Shown here: positions 57,410 through 64,000 of the stretch, piece by piece
Position numbering within the stretch: position 1 is the first letter of the stretch
Layout: the number at the start of each line of letters is the position of its first letter
DNA from: Stomoxys calcitrans
Taxonomy: Eukaryota; Arthropoda; Insecta; Diptera; Muscidae
Assembly (NCBI RefSeq): GCF_963082655.1
Contig: NC_081553.1
Span: 184,944,195 to 185,008,194 of the forward strand
Reading direction: 5' to 3'
Length of the DNA: 64,000 bases
The notes under the pieces: generated by a model
Told to the model about the DNA's origin: nothing
Database searches by the model: none
The model's input: only the letters and a program-made list of their open reading frames with translations
Made by a program: the position numbers and the translations under genes

Positions 57410-60400
57410 GGTAAATGGGTGAGATTATCGGCGCAATACTGTCAGAGGCCTCGGTAAAGAAGATTGTGAGCAGAAGAACTCCGCAAGGAGGGATTCTATG
57501 CCCCTTTTGTGGTTATTGGTTATCAATAGGATTCTGAGCTCTTTCAAAAAGAAGAGAATGAAAGCCTTTGATCACGCGGATGATGTCGTCATCATAATGA
57601 GTGACCGTTTCCTTTCTACTATTATGGACCTCGTTCAGGGAGCGCTGAGGAAGCTGTCGGCATGGGCAAGGGTCAACGGCTTGGCATAAACCCCGGCAAA
57701 TCTGCACTTTATAGGGCACATCTCTGATTTCGCTGAAATTTGGCGTGTAGATGTGGGTTGACCCCATGAACACGAATCCGTAGTCCATTTTTGGTGCAAA
57801 GGCCCTGGCTTTAAAAGAAAGATTTTTTTTTAAAAAATAAATCAAGCAATTTTGTTGAAGGAAAGAAAAAAAGTGAATTTTTTTGAAAATTTTTTCTTCC
57901 TCTTGGAGCCTAATTAATTTTTTTGCATATCTATCGTAATCTACTCCCTCGCACCTTTAATTTGATACCCACATTGCCTATGTTAACAAGATGAAAAATT
58001 CTGAAGTCCCCTTAGGTCCTTCGCGGGTCCCATTTTTTGATCATGTTTTTGCATATTCGTAATCTACTCGACAATACCTGTCATTTGATACTCATATTGC
58101 CTAGGTTGACCACTTATCCCCAAGGAGAGTTTATCGGCCCATAGGCGGGCTAGGAACCTTTGCCCCAAAAATAGACTTCAGAATCGTGTTCCTGGGGTCA
58201 AAATTAGGCGGGGGATAGCAAGTGGAGCAAAAAATGGAAAACATCGGTGGTGCGCCCTATAAACTGCAGTTTTTCCTAAACCCCAGAAAGACTGAGCTGG
58301 TAGTTTTCACCAACGGGCCTGTCTTAGTAGAGTAGAGCTGCCGCTTTTTTCGGAGGCCAAATAGTTGGGCGTGTATCTTAACCAAAATCTATGCTGGAAA
58401 AGAACTTAAATGCGCACTACTCCTGTGGTCAACTCGATTGGAAGGAGTTGGATACTTTGACTGGAGACGGTGTACTAGATGTTTGAGGCGATTGTTCAGC
58501 CGATTCTTTCCTATGGATGTCTGGAGAGGCATCGGGCTCAGGACGAATGTGCCCTCCATAGGACGATCGAAAAGGAATAAGGCACCGCCGTAGAGGAGTG
58601 TCCTGAGAAAGATTTGAGTACCATTCTCGGCCTTTTTGCACCTATTTGTTGAATGTATGGCAACGAAGAACGCCCTAAGACTGATGGCATCAGGCAGATG
58701 ACACTTTTTAAACTTTGGGCATTCTTCCATTATGCTAGGGGATGGAGATGAGGTATGCGCTATTAATTATATGCCAGGGAAGTACTTCCTCCTTGTTGAC
58801 GGTTTGGTCGTCATTTACCCAAAAGGCGATCTCTGGGCTGAAGGAAGCTCGTCCTTCCCAAGGCCCTCTGTATACATTGATAGGTCTAAATTGGATGGGG
58901 GGACCTTAGCAAGAGTCTTCATTTAATTCATTGGAATCAGAAAATCTTATTGGCTTCTGTATGGATGCAGCCAACAGAGGTCTTCCCGGTCCTGACGGCT
59001 TCGGAGACGCTGTCGATGCGAGAGCCGGGCGGACCGATCAGACTACCACTATATAAGTGAACAGTTAGACGGTACTGAAGGCTTTGGGGTCAGGCCATGT
59101 GCGGTCGAAAATGGTTAAAAGAAGTAAAGAGCTCTTCCAACCATTGCAAGGGCTTCCAGGCCTTGCCGTTTTCCGTGTCAACGTTAAACGGTTAAAGTGT
59201 GGCATGGAAAAAAGGGTTAAGGTTGATGTGTGGCAGGAAAAAAATGTGGCAGGGAAAAAAGGGAACTAGCCAGAATTGGCTGATTGGCAGTACTTTACAT
59301 CATCAAACTTTGAGCAGACTTCTTTTTTGTTGCAGGTGGAGGTGAGGTATGCCCGACTTGTTATGTACCCAGGGAGTCCTTGCTTATTGATAGTCTGGGA
59401 ACTCTGGGCTAAACCCGGGACCTGTATACACAGATTGATCTAAATTAAATGGAGGCAGAAGTCTGCATTGAATTCCTTGGAAAGAGAATCTTCTTGGCTT
59501 CAGTATGAATGCAGCCTCTTTTTAGACAGGGGAAAAAAGTCACCTTCCATTCCTGGATAGCTGATTGGCGCAGATCGTTCTACGGAATCAGTGAGCCCTA
59601 TCCTGTGCGAGGTGCTTGCCAACCTCAAACTTTGAGCAGACTAATTTTCTGTTCGAGGATGGAGATGAGGTATGCGCGACTGATAATGTGCTAAGGGAAT
59701 CCTTTCTTATTGACAGTTTGGGATCTCTAGGCTGATTCCGGGACCCTCTGTATAAACGGATAGGTCTAAATTGTAGGGGGGCACCGGAGCAGGAGTGTTC
59801 ATCCAATTCCTTGGAATCAGGCAATTTTATTGGCATCTGTATGGGTACAGCCTCTTTTGACGGAGGTTTTCGCGATCCTGACGGCATTGGAGAGCATGAG
59901 ACGAAGTAGCCAGAAATGACTGATTGGCGCAGTTTGTGCTACGGAATCAGTGGGCCTCTCCTGTGCGAGGTACTTGACATTCTCAAACTTTGCACAGACT
60001 TTTTTTTTTGTTGGAGGATGGAGGTGAGTTGTGCCCAACTGATTATGTGCCAAGGAGTTCTTCCTTATTGACAGTTTGGGATCTCTGGGCTGATCCCGGG
60101 ACCCTGTACGAGGTACATGACGCTCCTCAAACTTTGGACAGCCTTTTTTCTGTTGAGGGATGCAGATGAGCAGTTTGACAGTTTGTGATCTCTGGGCTGA
60201 TTCCGGGAACCTCTGTACATACGGATAAGTCTGTTGGATGGCGGCATCGGAGCAGGAGTCTTCATTGAATTCCTTGGAATCAGTGAATCGTATTGGCTTC
60301 TGGACAAGTTCAGCCTTTTTCAGACGGAGGTCTTCGCGGTCCTGACGATGCGGGAGCGGGTCGGACCGTCACACGTTGCTGAAGACTCTTGCGTCAGGCC

Positions 60401-60760
60401 ATGTGCGGTCGAAACTTGTTAAAAGAATTAAAGAGATATTCCAGCAATTGGAAAGACTTCCAGGCTTTGCAGGGTTCCGGGCCAAGTTTAAGGTTAAGGC
60501 GTGCATGGTATAAAGAGGTCGTTGAACTAGCCAGGAATGGATAGATGATTGGCGCATATCGTGATACGGAATCAATGAGCCCTCTACTGTGTGAGCTTCT
60601 TGGTAGGGTGGACGCCTTCTACGATGAGTGAGGTGTAGGCTCGTGCTTTGGTTTGCGGGGTGGTAAGGGCCCTCTGGCCGATTATTTCCGGAACGAGGCA
60701 TCGCTTTTCCTGGGCCTGACTTCGGACTGCTGATAGCATTCTTGACTGGTCTTTGCAACG
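57410..60760 (+). pseudogene. second non-LTR remnant (copy A') with repeated RNase H pieces
   Basis: An RT palm remnant lies near 57,420-57,690 and the thumb near 58,480-58,580. The RNase H N-terminal module (GA.GGAGATGAGGTATGC, then SVYIDRSKLDGG, then EFLGI-type IPLESEN) occurs near 58,739, 59,336, 59,658, 60,017 (short) and 60,162. The frames differ and every module is broken. A 3' tail with TGATTGGCGCA, ACGGAATCA and GAGCCCT lies near 60,540-60,600. Confidence 0.7.
58739..60480 (+). repeat. irregular tandem array of RNase H modules (145-600 bp)
   Basis: Five successive modules share GATGGAGRTGAGGTATGC, TTATTGACAGTTTGGGATCT, CTGGGCTGA, GGGACC, GATAGGTCTAAATT and CTTGGAATCAG, with steps of about 597, 322, 359 and 145 bp. 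The first two have counterparts in copy A (34,560 and 35,165). The last three are only here. Confidence 0.75.
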
Positions 60761-60764
60761 TTAA

Positions 60765-61655
60765 GTCTTTATTATACTCTCCACCATAGGTTGGGGGTAT
60801 ACTAATTTCGTCATTCTGTTTGTAACACCTCGAAATATGGGTCTGAGACCCCATAATATGTATATATTCTTGATCGTCATGTCATTTTAAGTCGATCTAG
60901 CCATGTCCGTCCGTCTGTCCATCCATCCGTCCGTCCGTCTGCCTGTCGAAAACACGGTAACTTTCGAAGGAGTAAAGCTAGCCGCTTAAAATTTTGCACA
61001 AATACTTATTATTAATGTAGGTCGGTTGGGATTGTTAATGGGCCAAATCGGTCCATGTTTTGATATAGCTGCCATATTAGCCGATCTTGGGTCTTGATTT
61101 ATTGAGCCTCTAGAGGGCGCAATTCTCGTCCGATTTGACTGAAATTTTGCACATGGTGGTTTGGTATCACTTCCAACAACTCCGCTAAGTATGGTTCATA
61201 TCGGTCCATGTCTTGATATAGCTGCTATATAAACCGATCATGGGTCTTGACTTCTGGAGCCTCTAGAGGGCGCAATTCCTATCCGATTTGACTGAAATTT
61301 TGCACATAGTGTTTTGGTATCACTTCCAACAACTGTGTTAAATATGGTTCAAATCGGTTGATAATCTGGTATAGCTGTCATATAAACCGATCTTGGATCT
61401 TGACTTCCTGAACCAATAGAGCGAGCAATTCTCATCCGATTTGGCAGAAATTTTGTAAAACGGCTTCTCTCATGACCTTCAACATACGTGTATAATATGG
61501 TCTGAATCGACCAATAGCTTAATACAGCTCCCATATAAACCGATCTCCCGATTTTGCTTCTTGAGCCCCTACAAGGCGCAATTCTTATCCGAATGAACTG
61601 AAATGATAGACAATGACTTCTACAATGTTCTGCATTCATTTATGGTCCAAATCGG
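60765..61655 (+). repeat. mini-me-like element, 3'-truncated
   Basis: It begins TATACTCTCCACCATAGG and GGGGGTATACTAATTTCG, then a TA-rich tract (60,856), the core TTCTTGATCGTCATG, the GTCCGTCCGTCTGTCC tract (60,906-60,945) and about four 153-bp-type units (motif near 61,066, 61,215, 61,370, 61,523). The usual ACTTGTT terminus is missing. Confidence 0.8.
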
Positions 61656-63117
61656 ACTTTAATTTGTTTTTATCTGCTTTCCTCCGTTTTCTTATCTCTT
61701 CTGCTTTCTTCTAGAACGAACACAATGGACCTAAGGTCTCCATTAACCGAACGCTTGTCGCTTTTACTCCAACCTAACCTAAAACATGTTTTAACAATTT
61801 CTAGTGGCTTTTGCTGTTGGGGGAAAGTATCGTAACACTCTAGGGGCGATACTTCAGTATTAAGAAGACAGTTTCTAAACCTAGCCATCTGATGGACAAA
61901 ACAAATATTTCAATCTAATGGCGGACTGGCGGACCAGTCATCGGTCTTGCCTACGTGCCATTTGTCGAGCTACTGAATACAGTGCTGGCCTCCGAGCGAA
62001 CTAACCTTTAGTGGGCGACCCATTCAACCTAACCTAACCTAGTAGTATGACAGAATAGGTACACCATACATGATGCTACTATGGTGGAGAATGGCAACTC
62101 TTTTCCTGCTCTTGTGATTCCCTCTGCCATATAGACAAATCAATGCCACAACAGTGTATAACGACAACAATGGCCACAACGTCATTGAGCAAATGTCTCC
62201 AACATGTACCATCATCGTCTAGCAAAGCACCGACATCACTGCCACCATCACCATCACCATCGTCATTGCCACTATGGTTATTACCATCATGGTCATAGCC
62301 ATTATAGCGGAGAAAAAGTTTCCTAATTTGTTTGGCTTTGGCTTATGGTTGTTCCCAAGAAAACTTTAATAAATTTACTATCCAAAGGAATATTGATGAG
62401 ATAAACGCTTTAGTTGTAGCCATTTTTTTTTTGCGTCTCTTCAATGTGAATCCAATCTTCTCCTATTTGCCCTTCACTTCCTCTTCCACACAAGCCCTTC
62501 CTGCTTCTGGGGCTGCTTGCAACAAATGATTAAAGTTTTGTATCGTTAATGGAATTTACATCAGACCATGACTACTTAGCTGTGGAGCTGTGGAGAAGTA
62601 GACAAGCCAGCCAGACTGGTATTTCATCATAAACTTGGCGCTGACGCTAGAGCTTGTATACTTGTTGTTTCTTTTAGCCCATGGAGTTGTGAATGCGTGG
62701 GCATAAATAATTTGCCAAAGCGTTTAGCGTTTAATATGAATGACGTCATAAATATTCAATTTTTTCCGCAGGATATCAACAGCGTGAGTAAAATATCACC
62801 CAGCAACAAAGGAGTGGTGGGGGAGATGTGGGGGGAGAGAAAAAAAAACAAACGTTATTGACAACTAACGGCAATTTCTGTTTTGTATGTCGAACATTTT
62901 ATGGCGTCAATTGGATTATGAATTATTGGTCAACCATGTAGCGTCAGCTGGCCAACGGACAATCGTATGGTTAAGCCCTTTGGGTGGGAGGTAATACAAA
63001 ATTATTGTTGTATAATTAATGATGACAAAAAGACAGAATAATAAAAGCTGACCATTCGAATAAGAGGTTGCTATGCCCAGGGATAAGGGAGTAGGGGCTT
63101 TATACATAAAATTTTCT
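61656..63117. other. unique region, no gene supported
   Basis: It holds a short AACCT run (about 62,027-62,040), a CAT/CAC-rich stretch (62,225-62,300) and a purine tract (62,818-62,850). No frame shows coding character. Confidence 0.5.
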
Positions 63118-63129
63118 TTAAAAAAAAAA

Positions 63130-64000
63130 AATCTTTAGAAAATTTTTCCTTGGAAAAAAATTTTTCTTTAGAAAATCTTTCCTTAGAAAAATATTTCTTT
63201 AGAAAATTTTTCCCTGGAAAAATATTTCTTTAGAAAAATTTTCCTTGGAAAAATATTTCTTTAGAAAATTTTTCCTTGGAAAAATATTTCTTTAGAAAAT
63301 TTTTCCTTGGAAAAATATTTCTTTAGAAAATTTTTCCTTGGAAAAATATTTCTTTAGAAAATTTTTCCTTGGAAAAATATTTCTTTAGAAAATTTTTCCT
63401 TGGAAAAATATTTCTTTAGAAAATTTTTCCTTGGAAAAATATTTCTTTAGAAAATTTTTCCTTGGAAAAATATTTCTTTAGAAAATTTTTCCTTGGAAAA
63501 ATATTTCTTTAGAAAATTTTTCCTTGGAAAAATATTTCTTTAGAAAATTTTTCCTTGGAAAAATATTTCTTTAGAAAATTTTTCCTTGGAAAAATATTTC
63601 TTTAGAAAATTTTCCTTGGAAAAATATTTCTTTAGAAAATTTTTCCTTGAAAAAATATTTCTTTAGAAAATTTTTCCTTGGAAAAATATTTCTTTAGAAA
63701 ATTTTTCCTTGAAAAAATATTTCTTTAGAAAATTTTTCCTTGGAAAAATATTTCTTTAGAAAATTTTTCCTTGGAAAAATATTTCTTTAGAAAATTTTTC
63801 CTTGGAAAAATATTTCTTTAGAAAATTTTTCCTTGGAAAAATATTTCTTTAGAAAATTTTTCCTTGGAAAAATATTTCTTTAGAAATTTTTTCCTTGGAA
63901 AAATATTTCTTTAGAAAATTTTTCCTTGGAAAAATATTTCTTTAGAAAATTTTTCCTTGGAAAAATATTTCTTTAGAAAATTTTTCCCTGGAAAAATATT
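63130..64000. repeat. 31-bp satellite running off the window
   Basis: About 28 tandem copies of a 31-base unit made of two near-palindromic halves, ATTTCTTTAGAAAAT and TTTTCCTTGGAAAAAT. Single-base variants occur (GAAAAAAT near 63,650 and 63,710; a one-base loss near 63,610; CCCTGG at the last unit). The first units are irregular. Confidence 0.95.

Larger units (their letters stand above)
52250..59489 (+). repeat. 7.2-kb segmental duplication, copy A'
   Basis: Second copy of 28,091-35,313 in direct orientation. Its left edge is the truncated inverted array. To the right it runs on into further RNase H-containing repeats that copy A lacks. It differs from A by an extra ~352-bp tandem unit (55.7-56.5 kb), loss of 24 bp near 56,892, and loss of about 310 bp (57.8 and 58.2 kb). 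Confidence 0.93.

Noticed and set aside
62027..62040. AACCT repeats resembling insect telomere sequence (TTAGG)
   Set aside because: Only about three units. Flies lack TTAGG telomeres, and AACCTAACCT is common in retroelement tails and fly intergenic DNA.

Overview
The window looks like repeat-dominated euchromatin or pericentromere of a calyptrate fly. A muscid (Stomoxys, Haematobia or Musca type) is my best guess. It is AT-rich, has no bacterial-style operons, and contains: many copies of a mini-me/DINE-1-like repeat (a TA-rich tract, then a conserved core, then GTCY microsatellites) carrying 153-bp internal tandem units; tRNA-derived SINEs; mariner-type MITEs with TA target sites; one intact Tc1-like transposon; and several dead non-LTR retrotransposons with RNase H domains. 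The species guess comes from recognising these families, not from a search. Only one protein-coding gene is complete (the Tc1 transposase, 11,855-12,883, minus strand). One short candidate host exon is proposed at 15,858-15,978 (minus strand).

Layout. 1-2.6 kb: two mini-me-like copies, inverted to each other. 3-6.5 kb: head-to-head remnants of an RNase H-bearing non-LTR element, with a 489-bp tandem duplication and nested long hairpins. 6.5-11.1 kb: SINEs, MITEs and mini-me fragments around a unique stretch. 11.1-15.4 kb: a composite repeat interrupted by the Tc1 element, followed by a 153-bp array and a SINE with a clear 12-bp target duplication. 15.4-17.9 kb: unique DNA with microsatellites and the candidate exon. 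18-22.4 kb: a MITE in a mini-me copy, then a jockey-like retrotransposon wreck. 22.4-24.3 kb: unique DNA. 24.3-28.6 kb: SINE, RTE-like 3' tail, mini-me remnants and a partial reverse transcriptase/RNase H.

The outstanding structure is at 28.1-59.5 kb. A giant inverted repeat (left arm 35,628-39,417, loop 39,418-43,977, right arm 43,978-52,249) is built mostly from about 20 and about 45 copies of a 174/175-bp tandem unit. It resembles a foldback (FB-like) transposon or an inverted satellite. It lies between two direct copies of a segment of about 7.2 kb (28,091-35,313 and 52,250-59,489). These copies are nearly identical over their first 3.3 kb and clearly diverged over the rest. The right arm of the inverted array stops in mid-unit exactly where the second copy begins.

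59.5-60.8 kb holds repeated RNase H remnants, 60.8-61.7 kb another mini-me-like copy, 61.7-63.1 kb unique DNA, and 63.1-64.0 kb a 31-bp satellite that runs off the window. No part of the window forms a cooperating gene set. Its content is a record of nested insertion, tandem duplication, inversion and array expansion.
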